DNA of 64,000 bases from Vagococcus allomyrinae (GTDB lineage Bacteria > Bacillota > Bacilli > Lactobacillales > Vagococcaceae). The translations under genes were made by a program, and so were the position numbers. The stretch lies in NCBI RefSeq assembly GCF_017829975.1, contig NZ_JAEEGA010000013.1:115234-179233 (forward strand), written 5' to 3'. The notes under the pieces were generated by a model that had not been told where the DNA came from, made no database searches, and saw only the letters and a program-made list of their open reading frames with translations. The stretch's first letter is position 1; the number at the start of each line of letters is the position of its first letter. Shown here piece after piece: positions 43,391-52,612 of the stretch.

Positions 43391-43933
43391 TTATATCGTG
43401 TTGTTTGCTTTGTTTTTTTCTAAAGTCTGTAAGGTATTTTCCGCCACTAATTTTGAAGTTAACGCGATCGTCGCCATTTGGATGGGCAAAAAGTTAATGT
43501 CAACGACGTTCAATTCGAACTTTTCTGTCTGATCGTCCACTAAAAAAAGTTGAATGGTGTCTTCCATCTGAGTGCAAAATTGGTCGTAAGCTTTTTGGTA
43601 ATCGCCGCTTTCTGTCTGCCAGTTGATTCCTAGCTGGACGATCGGCAAATCAAAGGCTTGTTTTAAAATCGTGATAATCACCAGGCGAGCTAGATGACGT
43701 TGGTTGTATTTTTTCTTTTCAGGTGGTGGAATTAGTTTTTGCTTGACGTAGTTATTCACCATTGCCGGTGTCAGTAAAGGATCAGCTTGTTGATCGACTT
43801 TAAAAGGGCTGGTGTAACGCACGACTAAGGTAACGAGCTGGTCCATATAAATGTCAATGTCAGGAAGTTCCTGCCAGCGAGGTAAATGAATTTTTCTTAA
43901 ACTGTCTTGCCAATTGTTTTGAGTATTGTCCAT
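43391..43933 (-). CDS. DUF1836-family protein
   Basis: 180 residues with the features of DUF1836: LTPAMVNNYVKQKLIPPPEKKKYNQRHLARLVIITILKQAF resembles a MerR-like helix-turn-helix that reads LT.AMVNNYVK. Probably a DNA-binding regulator. Start ATG 43933 after GGAGA, not the ATG two codons earlier. It is followed by degV, as often seen in lactic acid bacteria. Confidence 0.87.
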   Translation of the reverse strand: MDNTQNNWQDSLRKIHLPRWQELPDIDIYMDQLVTLVVRYTSPFKVDQQADPLLTPAMVNNYVKQKLIPPPEKKKYNQRHLARLVIITILKQAFDLPIVQLGINWQTESGDYQKAYDQFCTQMEDTIQLFLVDDQTEKFELNVVDINFLPIQMATIALTSKLVAENTLQTLEKNKANNTI

Positions 43934-44083
43934 AAACATCTCCTAAACTATTTCATCTAGTCTTTAAAACTATATCACATAATTATCGATAAATAAAGAA
44001 AGGCGCTTTCATTCTGATGCGTCTTAATTGAAAGTTAAGCTTTGAACGAGCGTATCAGGGGAAGGTTGTTATTTAAAAGCATG

Positions 44084-44112
44084 AAAAAAAGCAACTGTTG
44101 CCAGTTGCTTTT
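44084..44112 (-). terminator. Terminator of the 62-residue protein gene
   Basis: 9-bp stem AAGCAACTG / CAGTTGCTT, T-run on the minus strand. Confidence 0.85.
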
Positions 44113-44120
44113 GTCACTAC

Positions 44121-44309
44121 TTATTTGCCGCCAAAAAAGCCTTTTACTTTGTCGATCAGTCCGTCGGCATTATCGCCAAACAGTCCGGATAATTCGTGGG
44201 CCTTATCACCAAGTTCGTCTTTATGCTCTTCAATAAATTTTTTAGCTTCTTCGAATTTTTCGGAACTGATTAAGTCTTTTACCTTAGCAACTAATTCATC
44301 AACATTCAT
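44121..44309 (-). CDS. Small helical acidic protein, unknown function
   Basis: 62 residues, lysine- and glutamate-rich helices (AKVKDLISSEKFEEAKKFIE) then a KVKGFFGGK tail. Somewhat like stress-induced amphipathic proteins, but not assignable. The ATG at 44309 follows AAGGAG, and a strong terminator ends it, so it is real. Confidence 0.8.
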   Translation of the reverse strand: MNVDELVAKVKDLISSEKFEEAKKFIEEHKDELGDKAHELSGLFGDNADGLIDKVKGFFGGK

Positions 44310-44513
44310 AATGCTCAACTCCTTCTTAAATGTACCTAAATCATATCATGAGACCGTTTTATTTGACAAATTAACTGCCCTGAAAAATGTTATTTTATTT
44401 AAGGTTCCTTTGGTGTGAGACCGTTGGGTTTCGGGTCAGGTTTGTTGCTGCAAGGGAGTGGCACTGTTAATAGTAGTAAACTCAAGATTATGCAAGTTTT
44501 TTTAGCGAGATGA

Positions 44514-44522
44514 TGATATAAT
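44514..44522 (+). promoter_or_regulatory. Extended -10 promoter of the second pentapeptide gene
   Basis: TGATATAAT, a perfect extended -10, 40 bases before the start codon. Confidence 0.55.
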
Positions 44523-44561
44523 GAGTGGCAATGAGAAGTAAAATATGAAAGGTGGCAGGCA

Positions 44562-45188
44562 ATGGATCAACCGAGAATTCCCAACAGTTTAAGCAAGGTG
44601 AGCTTCAGCACGCTCTTAGAGATAGAAGACCCTGAAATTTATCAATCTGACCTTTCTCAAGAAGTCTTTGAAGAGATTACCTTGCAACGCCTCCAAATCG
44701 CTCAGAGTCGTTTTAATAATTTAGCAGTGCTTAATAGTAATTTAGAAAAAATTGAGCTGATCGATGTCGTTTTTACCAATTGTGATTTTTCAAATTCTGA
44801 TCTTTCTAAATGTTATACCAATCGCGTTAGATTTGAGGGGTGTAAGTTTTTAGGGACTAAATTTCCTGAATCCTATTTCAATCATACGGTTTTTAATGAG
44901 TGCAATCTTTCTTTGAGTATGTTTGAAGGGAGCATGCAACAGACAGTTACGTATGAAACGTCTAATCTGGAAGGGGCGGACTTTTATCAACAAGGGTTTA
45001 AAGGCGTGGCTTTTCACGGCTGTTCATTGGAGTCAGCTAACTTTGAAGGCACACTGCTAAAAGGAATTGACTTCAGCAGTAATGATTTCGCGCAATTGAC
45101 TGTTGACTTGGATAAAATGAAAGGCGCGACTATTAGTGAAGAGCAAACCCGCCTCTTTATCAATAAGTTAGGAATCAAAGTTAAATAG
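44562..45188 (+). CDS. Pentapeptide-repeat protein
   Basis: 208 residues, most of them in pentapeptide repeats (FTNCDFSNSDLSKCYTNRV ... LEGADFYQQGF ... LESANFEGTLLKGIDF), with a few cysteines in the repeat. Qnr-like in length, with a helical C-terminal cap (EEQTRLFINKLGIKVK). Whether it protects gyrase is not shown. GGTGGC precedes the ATG. Confidence 0.88.
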   Translation: MDQPRIPNSLSKVSFSTLLEIEDPEIYQSDLSQEVFEEITLQRLQIAQSRFNNLAVLNSNLEKIELIDVVFTNCDFSNSDLSKCYTNRVRFEGCKFLGTKFPESYFNHTVFNECNLSLSMFEGSMQQTVTYETSNLEGADFYQQGFKGVAFHGCSLESANFEGTLLKGIDFSSNDFAQLTVDLDKMKGATISEEQTRLFINKLGIKVK

Positions 45189-45198
45189 AGATAACTTG

Positions 45199-45224
45199 AC
45201 GGCGAGAATCATGGCCGTTTTTTT
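45199..45224 (+). terminator. Short terminator after the pentapeptide gene
   Basis: ACGGC / GCCGT with a ten-base loop and seven T residues; only a 5-bp stem. Confidence 0.5.
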
Positions 45225-45530
45225 ACTTATTTTTGTGCGAAAAGAGATGTTTAAATAACATTTTTTTATCATTTGTTTGATTTTATCTTAAGAGATCCGT
45301 CTATTAAGTAAGATATTTTGCAAAAAGATCGTTTTATGAAAAGAGTCACTTGGGATGAAGGATCAGCGAGGGTTCCTTTGTTAATCGGGTGTTACTTGTT
45401 AAAATGGTTGATAAGAGTGGTAAAAAAAACATCTTTGCTCAAAAAAAAATGGCAAAAATGATTGTAAAACGGCCCTTTATATATTATTATTAAGATTATA
45501 ATAATTATTATTAATAAAGGAGCAAGACTT
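45225..45530. other. AT-rich gap before the surface protein gene
   Basis: No gene is seen. TTGTAA at 45462-45467 and TATTAT at 45485-45490 (17-base spacer) form a likely promoter for the surface protein. Confidence 0.45.
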
Positions 45531-48128
45531 TTGAAAAATCATGGTTTAGCGAAATTGTTTACAGGGTATTTTATTCTCAGCTTGATATCCCACCCTGTTT
45601 TAACAATCGCCAGCGAAGTGGCTGCCGACGATTCTGAGAAAATTGAAGCGGTGGAAACAAGTGCCACGACGATTAGTAGTTCAGAACAGGTGCCAACAGA
45701 GGAGAGTTCTCAAGTAGTGGAGCCTCCTGCTGATAGTGGGATAGAATCAAGTAGTGCCTTGGTTGAAACGCCAGCGCCTCTCGAAAGTCAAACCGAAGAG
45801 AGCGCCGCGCCGAAAAAGAAAACCAAGAAAAAGCAGCAATCAGGTATTTCAGCGACAACTAATCAGACGGGAATTGCTTTAGACAGTACTAATTTTCCCG
45901 ATCCAGAATTCCGAAATTGGGTGATTAATTGGCTGGATAACGAGTACTCTTACGGAGATGTCATCGATTTTGATGCTAATATTTCACCGGTAGCGCGAAT
46001 AGAGTCAAGCGGTATCAAAGACTTAACAGGTATTGAGCATTTTGTTAATCTGAAGGAACTCTCCATTAAGATTTCCGGCTATAAAGACTTAGACGTCAGT
46101 CAACTCCTTAACTTGGAGAAATTAACGGTAGACAAAGAGACTAATGTATCATCTGTCACATTTGGTGAACAACATGTTTTGAAAAATGTCTCTATAATGA
46201 ACTCTAACCTGTCAAAGATTGATGTTAGCAGTCTGTCACACTTGGAAACATTGAATCTGATGGGCTCAAGTATTTTATCAGAAGTTACCTTAGGGCAAAA
46301 AGACTATTTAACCGAGTTAAGTTTAACAGGCACGATCATCAAAGGTTTAGATGCTAGCGCCAGCCCTAATTTGAAGCAGTTGGAATTAGAAGGTGTGGCT
46401 AGTTTAGCAACCTTAAGTTTGGAAGATAATACGAAGATTGAGCGACTTATTTTATCGGGGACCTCATTAGAGGAATTGAACGTTGCCAATGCAACGAACT
46501 TAACCCATTTGGATGTCTCTAACACAAAAATAACCGATTTGGACGTTCAAGCAACAACTAAATTGACCTACCTAAATGTTTCTAAAACGCCCCTTAAAGA
46601 GTTGGATGTAACGAGTACGGTGTCGTTAATTGAGTTGAATGCATCAGAGACCCCTGTGGCGGTGCTGGACTTAAGCCAAAATACCAATTTAACCAAATTG
46701 GTGGTCAATAACACGAAAATTAGTGGATTAGATTTAGTTAAAAATGGCAATTTAATCGAAGTTCAAGGGGAAAATAGCGCTCTGACCTCTGTCAATGTTG
46801 CCGATTTAGGAAGCCTAAAAACCTTGAAGTTAGCCGGCAATCCCAAGCTTGCAACAGTAACCCTTAAAGGGAATACCGCTTTGGAAGTTGTGGATTTATC
46901 TAAAGCGATGGTTGAGAAAATTAGTTTGAAACAAGAGATCACCCCTAATTTGAAGGAATTGATCTATAAAGACGGCGGTGTTCACAGTGTGTCGATCACT
47001 GGCTTGGCGCAATTAGCGTTGATCTCCATGAATGGCAGCAAAGAGTTAACCAGTGTCATGATTGATGGCGCACCGTTGTTAAAAGAGATTCTGCTGGAAA
47101 CAGCCAATGAACTTAACAGTGTCACCTTGGATGAGGTGCCTACACTGGAAAACTTAAGAATTACCAATCACCAGTTGAAGAAGATTGACTTGACATCAGC
47201 GCCCAACTTAAAAGTACTTAATTTAAGAGCGGGACTTTTAGAAACGCTAGATCTAAGTACTAATGAGAAATTAACAGATGTCAACTTGAATGATAACAAA
47301 CTCTCTTATTTAAACACGGAAAAGAATGTTAACTTAGTTAACTTCCAAGCCGAAAAACAAGTACCAGCCATGGTGGTTGAATGGAAAAACAATGCTTGGG
47401 AAATCTCCTTTGCCGGAAAAGTGCCAAAAGAAGATTATAAAAATATCATTTTAAACACGGACAACCTTTCCAATCGATTGGTCTGGGATTCTGAAAACGG
47501 CATTGCTCGTTTTAATGGGTTTGGAGACGGAGCACCAACCGCTTTGGTTTATACGTATCAAACGAGTCATCCAACAGAAGCCTTGGTTAGTGTCAATGCC
47601 AAGTTAACGCCGAAAGAGCAATTTGGCAAAGTGACCGTTAATTACTTTGATCAAAAGGGTAACAAAATCACTAGTATCGAATCAGATGAACATATTGGTA
47701 AAGTGGGCACTGAACTTAAACTGACCCCTAAAAAAATAGATGGCTACACTTATGTAAAATATGAGTACATTGAACCAGCTGTTCTTTCATTGCGGAGCTT
47801 GCCTTATACGGCCGTATCTAATCCGACGATTTCTTATAAGCAAGGGGTAGGAACAATTAACTTAACTTATCAAGCTAATAATGCGCCAACTCCTGGTGAA
47901 GAGGAGGAAGAGGAAGATGACGGTAGCACTGGTGGGTCTGGTGGCAGCTCAGGAAGTGGCCTTTCTACTAAAGGGACAAACAGTGGTTCCAGTAAATTAG
48001 GTTCAGGGAGTTCATCTTTACCTAAGACCGGTGAATTAGTTGCTGAAAGTGTCATGTGGGTAGGAACCAGTATTTTAGGCTTGATGGTGCTGATTATGCG
48101 TAAAAAGAGCATTAGTGAACGATTATAA
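45531..48128 (+). CDS. LPXTG-anchored leucine-rich-repeat surface protein with MucBP-like domain
   Basis: 865 residues: signal peptide (1-28), a Ser/Thr/Pro/Glu-rich stretch and a Lys-rich run to about 115, a cap that begins DSTNFPDPEFRNWV, then about twenty irregular leucine-rich repeats of roughly 21 residues (LTHLDVSNTKITDLDV, LTYLNVSKTPLKELDV ...) to about 620, a MucBP-like domain (VTVNYFDQKGNKI, about 690-780), a Gly/Ser-rich tail, and the LPKTG sorting signal near 830 with membrane helix and KK tail. Internalin-like adhesin. TTG start after AAGGAG. It directly precedes the type VII secretion genes. Confidence 0.9.
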   Translation: MKNHGLAKLFTGYFILSLISHPVLTIASEVAADDSEKIEAVETSATTISSSEQVPTEESSQVVEPPADSGIESSSALVETPAPLESQTEESAAPKKKTKKKQQSGISATTNQTGIALDSTNFPDPEFRNWVINWLDNEYSYGDVIDFDANISPVARIESSGIKDLTGIEHFVNLKELSIKISGYKDLDVSQLLNLEKLTVDKETNVSSVTFGEQHVLKNVSIMNSNLSKIDVSSLSHLETLNLMGSSILSEVTLGQKDYLTELSLTGTIIKGLDASASPNLKQLELEGVASLATLSLEDNTKIERLILSGTSLEELNVANATNLTHLDVSNTKITDLDVQATTKLTYLNVSKTPLKELDVTSTVSLIELNASETPVAVLDLSQNTNLTKLVVNNTKISGLDLVKNGNLIEVQGENSALTSVNVADLGSLKTLKLAGNPKLATVTLKGNTALEVVDLSKAMVEKISLKQEITPNLKELIYKDGGVHSVSITGLAQLALISMNGSKELTSVMIDGAPLLKEILLETANELNSVTLDEVPTLENLRITNHQLKKIDLTSAPNLKVLNLRAGLLETLDLSTNEKLTDVNLNDNKLSYLNTEKNVNLVNFQAEKQVPAMVVEWKNNAWEISFAGKVPKEDYKNIILNTDNLSNRLVWDSENGIARFNGFGDGAPTALVYTYQTSHPTEALVSVNAKLTPKEQFGKVTVNYFDQKGNKITSIESDEHIGKVGTELKLTPKKIDGYTYVKYEYIEPAVLSLRSLPYTAVSNPTISYKQGVGTINLTYQANNAPTPGEEEEEEDDGSTGGSGGSSGSGLSTKGTNSGSSKLGSGSSSLPKTGELVAESVMWVGTSILGLMVLIMRKKSISERL

Positions 48129-48189
48129 AAATATGGTTTTTTAAATCGTCCAATCAAATGGAAATAGAACAATTAATAATAAAATCGTA

Positions 48190-48218
48190 TTGTAAAAGTT
48201 GTTTATATAACATACAAT
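48190..48218 (+). promoter_or_regulatory. Probable promoter of the type VII secretion operon
   Basis: TTGTAA at 48190-48195 and TACAAT at 48213-48218, 17 bases apart, ahead of esxA. No terminator was found between the surface gene and this. Confidence 0.5.
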
Positions 48219-48253
48219 AAAAAAGTAACAAACTAAAATTTGGAGGTACGGAA

Positions 48254-48544
48254 ATGAGTCAAATTAAATTAACACCAGCAGAACTAGTAACATCCGCAGC
48301 AAAATATAAGCAAGGGTCTCAGAATATCACTGACACTTTGCAAATGTTAACACAAGAACAAGATGTTATCAGAGACAATTGGGATGGTGCAGCATTCAGA
48401 AGCTTTGATGAGCAATTTCAAGCTTTAACACCAAAAATTGTTGAGTTTTCTCAATTACTTGAAGACATCGATGCACAACTTAAGAAAGTTGCGGAAATCG
48501 TTGAACAAACAGATAGAGACATCGCAGCACAAATTAATGGCTAG
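48254..48544 (+). CDS. esxA: WXG100 protein EsxA
   Basis: 96 residues, two helices with the W43-D-G turn (RDNWDGAAF), and a C-terminal YxxxD/E-like export region (VEQTDRDIAAQ). It is the small secreted protein required for T7SSb activity. TTTGGAGG is placed well before the ATG. First gene of the secretion operon. Confidence 0.95.
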   Translation: MSQIKLTPAELVTSAAKYKQGSQNITDTLQMLTQEQDVIRDNWDGAAFRSFDEQFQALTPKIVEFSQLLEDIDAQLKKVAEIVEQTDRDIAAQING

Positions 48545-48613
48545 TTAAACCGAAAAGGGGAGGGAGAGTGTTCCCTTCCCTTTTTAATTTTTAGTCTTAA
48601 AGAGGGATGAAAA

Positions 48614-51600
48614 GTGAATAAAAAGAAATTTTTTTCTGGTGTGAAAATAATTCTGTCAATTTCGATACTACTTTTTTTATTCATTCAATTGAACCGAGAA
48701 GTTCAACAGAGTGAACAATTACAAGAGAAGCAAGCCAAAGAAGAAATAAAACTTAATGTGGCGCTTGTCAATGAAGATGAAGGAACAATGCTAGGGGAAC
48801 AAGAAATCCAACTAGCTGCTAACTATATAAAGAAAATTGAAAAAGATGAGGCTCACAACTATTATGTGGTCAGCCGTGGGATTGCTGAAAATGGTCTGAA
48901 AAATGATAAGTATCAGTTGATGATCATCATTCCAAGTAATTTTTCTAATAAATTATTGTCAATTCAAGAAAGCAATCCTGAGAAATTAAACATTAATTAT
49001 AAAATTAATTCAAATGGTAATGCGGAAATTGAAAATGAATCCAATAAAGTGGGAACCAAGATTGTCAGCGATTTAGATAAGCAACTAGTGGATATGTACA
49101 CCGCTAGTGTGCTGGATAATCTTTATAGCGCGCAAGTAAATATTGGCAAGGTTGCCAAAAATCAAGAAGAGTACGTGGCCAACTATAAAAATAATGTTTT
49201 TCAGCCGGCTGTTGATTTTCAAAACTATTTGCCAGCCTTGGTCAGCCAATCTTCCAGCGCCAGTGATTCCAACGATTTATTAACCAAGACCTTAGAATCT
49301 TACACCGATAGCTATGGTTCGTTTATGGAGTCACAAAAAAGTTATGACACTCAGTTAGAAGAACTGTTGGCAAAACGGGCCGAGGATAAGTTGACTTATG
49401 AGGAGTTTTTAGTGGCCCTAAGTGAGATGGACACGACGATTTTAAGCAATGAAACAGACGCCATGTATCAAGAACTGCGGACATTGGATATTTTTTATCA
49501 GACGAATCTAGGCAATAATTTAACGCAAGATGCCTTGATAACCCAAGTTGGTGATATCAAGCAAAACTTCATGGCCGTTCCCAATGAAGGGGAGACACCT
49601 GCTACAGAGGACTTGTCATTAGTCAAGCAGATTGAAAAAGGCAAACAACGCCTAGATGTGGACGAAGCAACCATTAAAGCACGTTTTACCGAGCAAATGT
49701 TAACGTATTTTTTTGGTGGCAATAGCAGTGGCAATGAAGGCGAAGAAGCGAAAAAACTCACCCTTAAAACGCTGTTTGAAGCAGATGAAACGGGGATTAA
49801 GAGTGCAGCGGCTAATGAAGAAATTAAAGACATAATCAATGCTTACAAAAACTTTAAGCGAGAACAACACGATAAAGAAACGAACAGTCAGGCACAGTCC
49901 TTACTCGATTTAGAGGAGATTTATAAGACCCTCCCCTTTGACCAAGTGCCACCAATCACTGGCAGTCAGCTGACGGTGGAGGAACGGACGGAACTTGACA
50001 ATGCCATCAATCAAATCAATTTGAAAATTGCTGAGATTGAAGAGAAAACAGGTGAGCCATTTCCGCGAGATTATGATGCTGATTACTTAGGAGTATTAGA
50101 AACAAGCTTGGCTGATTATGACGAGATATCTGGCCCTAGCAGCAGTCTCTTGGACGGCGAATATGAATTGATGTTTACCATTCCGGGCTACGAAGGGGTG
50201 ACAGGCTACCTGTCCTTTCCTCCCTACGTGACAATCACAAGCATGGAGGTTGGTCCGGCTTATACCCCAGTGACCGATCCAGTTAATTTTAAGTTTGTGT
50301 TAGTAGATCCAATTAAACCGACCGAGGTCGATGTGCGAGTGAAATACAAGCTCACCGATTTACCAGCGATTATCGACGCCAGTGCCAACACGGCTGATGA
50401 AATAAGCATTTTGTTTCGTTTGTCTAGTTCGGCTATTGATCCGGCATTTGGTTATGACACGGTGGTTTCCGCTAAGATGCCAGTTGACTATTCAGTGGTT
50501 CATTCAACCGAGTATTTATCAGCACTGGCAACGGCTTCGGCAGAGAAAGCCAAACTGTTGGAATTGTACCGCAAAGTTCAGTTGGTCTTTGACACGGTGG
50601 TCGTGGATAAAATTGACGACACGATCAGTGAAGAATTATTTACCGAAGAACTATTTAATCAAAGTGTGTACAGTATGATGGAAGACTTGATTTATTATTG
50701 CTTTAAAGAAGAATTTGCCGAGCAATTAAAAGTATTTCAATATTTAGAGGCCAAAGCGGGCAGCATTTCGCAACAATTCGGTTCTTTGGATGTCCGCTTA
50801 GGCGAGATCAACCAAAATACCTTAGCCCTTCAGAAAAATGTCTCGTCTCAATTGGATAACCTTGAGCAAATCAGAACCTTATTATCGACAGTTCAGTCCA
50901 GTGAATCAAAAGTCAGTTCTGTCAATGAATCGACGGATATGAGTATCAGTGCCAATCGAGAAACCATGGCGAGCTTGTTGGAGACCAGCCAAGGGATTAA
51001 AGAATATTCTGAAAGCAATATTAAAGAATCAGAGTCAGTGAAAGACGTCTTCACGCAATTTAACACAGAAGTTGAGACAGCTGAACAAACCAGCAAGGAC
51101 TTGGCGGACAACGCCAACAGCGTGTTGGACAAGTTTGAAGAAGAATTAGCCAATAACAATAACTTTTATGGCACCTTTGCCACCGTCATGAGCCAAGCTC
51201 AAAAAGATGGTGTGCCAAACGAAACCTTCTTGAAATTTTTAGCTAATCCAATCACAGCGACTCAAGAGTCGACAGTTAAATCGGCAGAAGTCTATAAGCC
51301 TTTTACTTGGATCTTAATGTTGTTTGCCGTTAGTTTATTTACGGCGTATGCCTTTGCCACACAAAACTTAGGCGAAAGAGTCAAACAGCTCTTTGAGCGG
51401 GATCGTTTGTGGATTTCTGATAATATTTTGAATACGGTCTTTGTGATTGTTTCAGGAGTTACCTTAGGCTTAATCTTCAGTGTCTTAAGTGAAAAAGCAC
51501 TGGGCATCTCACAAGAAGAAACCTTATTGTGGGGCGTTGTGATCACCGCGATCATGTTAATCTTTACCTTGCTTAACCATTTCTTGATCAAACAGTTGAA

Positions 51601-51874
51601 AATCTTTGGTTTAGCGATCAGCTTATTCCTGTTGACCAGTTATGTCTTTTTAACAAGTGCAGTAGGAAAAACCTCTGCTTTAAATGAGTTTGGGGCATTT
51701 GTCAAAACGATCAACCCTCTGTCTCAAAGTGAAACCATTTTGATGAACTTTTTCTCTAAGCAGTCCATCAGTGGCTTTACAATGGTTCTTTTAGCCTTGG
51801 TGATCCTTGTGGGCATTATCTTAAACTTGGTGATTTGGCATTCACGAAAAGGAAAGCAGGAGGCCCCAGAATGA
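48614..51874 (+). CDS. esaA: Type VII secretion protein EsaA
   Basis: 1086 residues: an N-terminal membrane helix (about 10-28), a large extracellular, coiled-coil-rich domain (to about 890) and five or six helices at the C-terminus. Matches EsaA/YueB in layout, the outward-facing part of the T7SSb machine and in Bacillus a phage receptor. It starts at GTG after GAGGGATG. The stop overlaps essA (ATGA). Confidence 0.92.
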   Translation: MNKKKFFSGVKIILSISILLFLFIQLNREVQQSEQLQEKQAKEEIKLNVALVNEDEGTMLGEQEIQLAANYIKKIEKDEAHNYYVVSRGIAENGLKNDKYQLMIIIPSNFSNKLLSIQESNPEKLNINYKINSNGNAEIENESNKVGTKIVSDLDKQLVDMYTASVLDNLYSAQVNIGKVAKNQEEYVANYKNNVFQPAVDFQNYLPALVSQSSSASDSNDLLTKTLESYTDSYGSFMESQKSYDTQLEELLAKRAEDKLTYEEFLVALSEMDTTILSNETDAMYQELRTLDIFYQTNLGNNLTQDALITQVGDIKQNFMAVPNEGETPATEDLSLVKQIEKGKQRLDVDEATIKARFTEQMLTYFFGGNSSGNEGEEAKKLTLKTLFEADETGIKSAAANEEIKDIINAYKNFKREQHDKETNSQAQSLLDLEEIYKTLPFDQVPPITGSQLTVEERTELDNAINQINLKIAEIEEKTGEPFPRDYDADYLGVLETSLADYDEISGPSSSLLDGEYELMFTIPGYEGVTGYLSFPPYVTITSMEVGPAYTPVTDPVNFKFVLVDPIKPTEVDVRVKYKLTDLPAIIDASANTADEISILFRLSSSAIDPAFGYDTVVSAKMPVDYSVVHSTEYLSALATASAEKAKLLELYRKVQLVFDTVVVDKIDDTISEELFTEELFNQSVYSMMEDLIYYCFKEEFAEQLKVFQYLEAKAGSISQQFGSLDVRLGEINQNTLALQKNVSSQLDNLEQIRTLLSTVQSSESKVSSVNESTDMSISANRETMASLLETSQGIKEYSESNIKESESVKDVFTQFNTEVETAEQTSKDLADNANSVLDKFEEELANNNNFYGTFATVMSQAQKDGVPNETFLKFLANPITATQESTVKSAEVYKPFTWILMLFAVSLFTAYAFATQNLGERVKQLFERDRLWISDNILNTVFVIVSGVTLGLIFSVLSEKALGISQEETLLWGVVITAIMLIFTLLNHFLIKQLKIFGLAISLFLLTSYVFLTSAVGKTSALNEFGAFVKTINPLSQSETILMNFFSKQSISGFTMVLLALVILVGIILNLVIWHSRKGKQEAPE

Positions 51875-52332
51875 AAAAACTCATGATGGCCTTACTGTTA
51901 ATCACCATATTACTAGTTGTTCATCCAGCGCAAGTCAATGCGCTGGATGAGGTAGAAGAAAATAATTTGGAATTAAAAGTCGAACGAATTGAATCAGATG
52001 GTAACGAGAAAAGAGTTACCAATCAAAAAAACAATGAAGAACTGTTTAACGAGCAAAACATCAAGAAATTAGCAGAAGCTAAAAAGCAAGAAGAACAGGA
52101 AGTCGCCGCAACCAAACAATCTCTTTTTACACAAGAGGCGGTGTTGCTTAAAGCCCATGATCAAAAGGACTTGTTTCAAACTGAGACAAAGCAGTATTAT
52201 GTAGGGGAATCTCAGAACAGATTAAGAGAGAGTGCGAAAGACACCGAAGTAAGTGTTTCCTCTTGGTTAGTTGGCTTAGGAATTGTCGTCGTTGGAACGA
52301 CAGGTGTCTATTTTTATATGAAGAAGAGGTAA
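51871..52332 (+). CDS. essA: Type VII secretion protein EssA
   Basis: 153 residues: signal-like N-terminal helix, a charged middle (KLAEAKKQEEQEVAATK) and a C-terminal membrane helix (WLVGLGIVVVGTTGVYFY) with a KKR tail. The ATG at 51871 follows AGGAGG; the frame is open further upstream within esaA. Position fixes the assignment, since EssA sequences diverge. Confidence 0.85.
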   Translation: MKKLMMALLLITILLVVHPAQVNALDEVEENNLELKVERIESDGNEKRVTNQKNNEELFNEQNIKKLAEAKKQEEQEVAATKQSLFTQEAVLLKAHDQKDLFQTETKQYYVGESQNRLRESAKDTEVSVSSWLVGLGIVVVGTTGVYFYMKKR

Positions 52333-52336
52333 GCAT

Positions 52337-52612
52337 ATGTCAGGGAAAGATGAGCATATCAATGTAACGTTAAACTATCAAAACGGCCAATTACCAGCAG
52401 TGGATTTAAGAATACCGATCAAAATAAGCATTCACCAGCTGATTAAAGAAGTCAATAAAATATTTGGTGTGGAGAACATGACGCACAAATATCAAATTAA
52501 AGTGAAAAATAAAGGGATTTTATTGGATGAAAACCAAATCCTAAAGAACTACCCCGTAACCAATGGCGATATTATTGAAATTTTGGAGGAAGCCACCCAT
52601 GACAAAGATTAG
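52337..52612 (+). CDS. esaB: Ubiquitin-like protein EsaB
   Basis: 91 residues of the YukD/EsaB ubiquitin-like fold (INVTLNYQNGQLPAVDLRIP ... NGDIIEILEE). Cytoplasmic, needed for T7SSb function. Four bases after essA, overlaps the essB start. Confidence 0.92.
   Translation: MSGKDEHINVTLNYQNGQLPAVDLRIPIKISIHQLIKEVNKIFGVENMTHKYQIKVKNKGILLDENQILKNYPVTNGDIIEILEEATHDKD

Noticed and set aside
44098..44418. Plus-strand frame opposite the 62-residue protein gene
   Set aside because: Runs through the terminator; the minus-strand gene has the better start and end signals.
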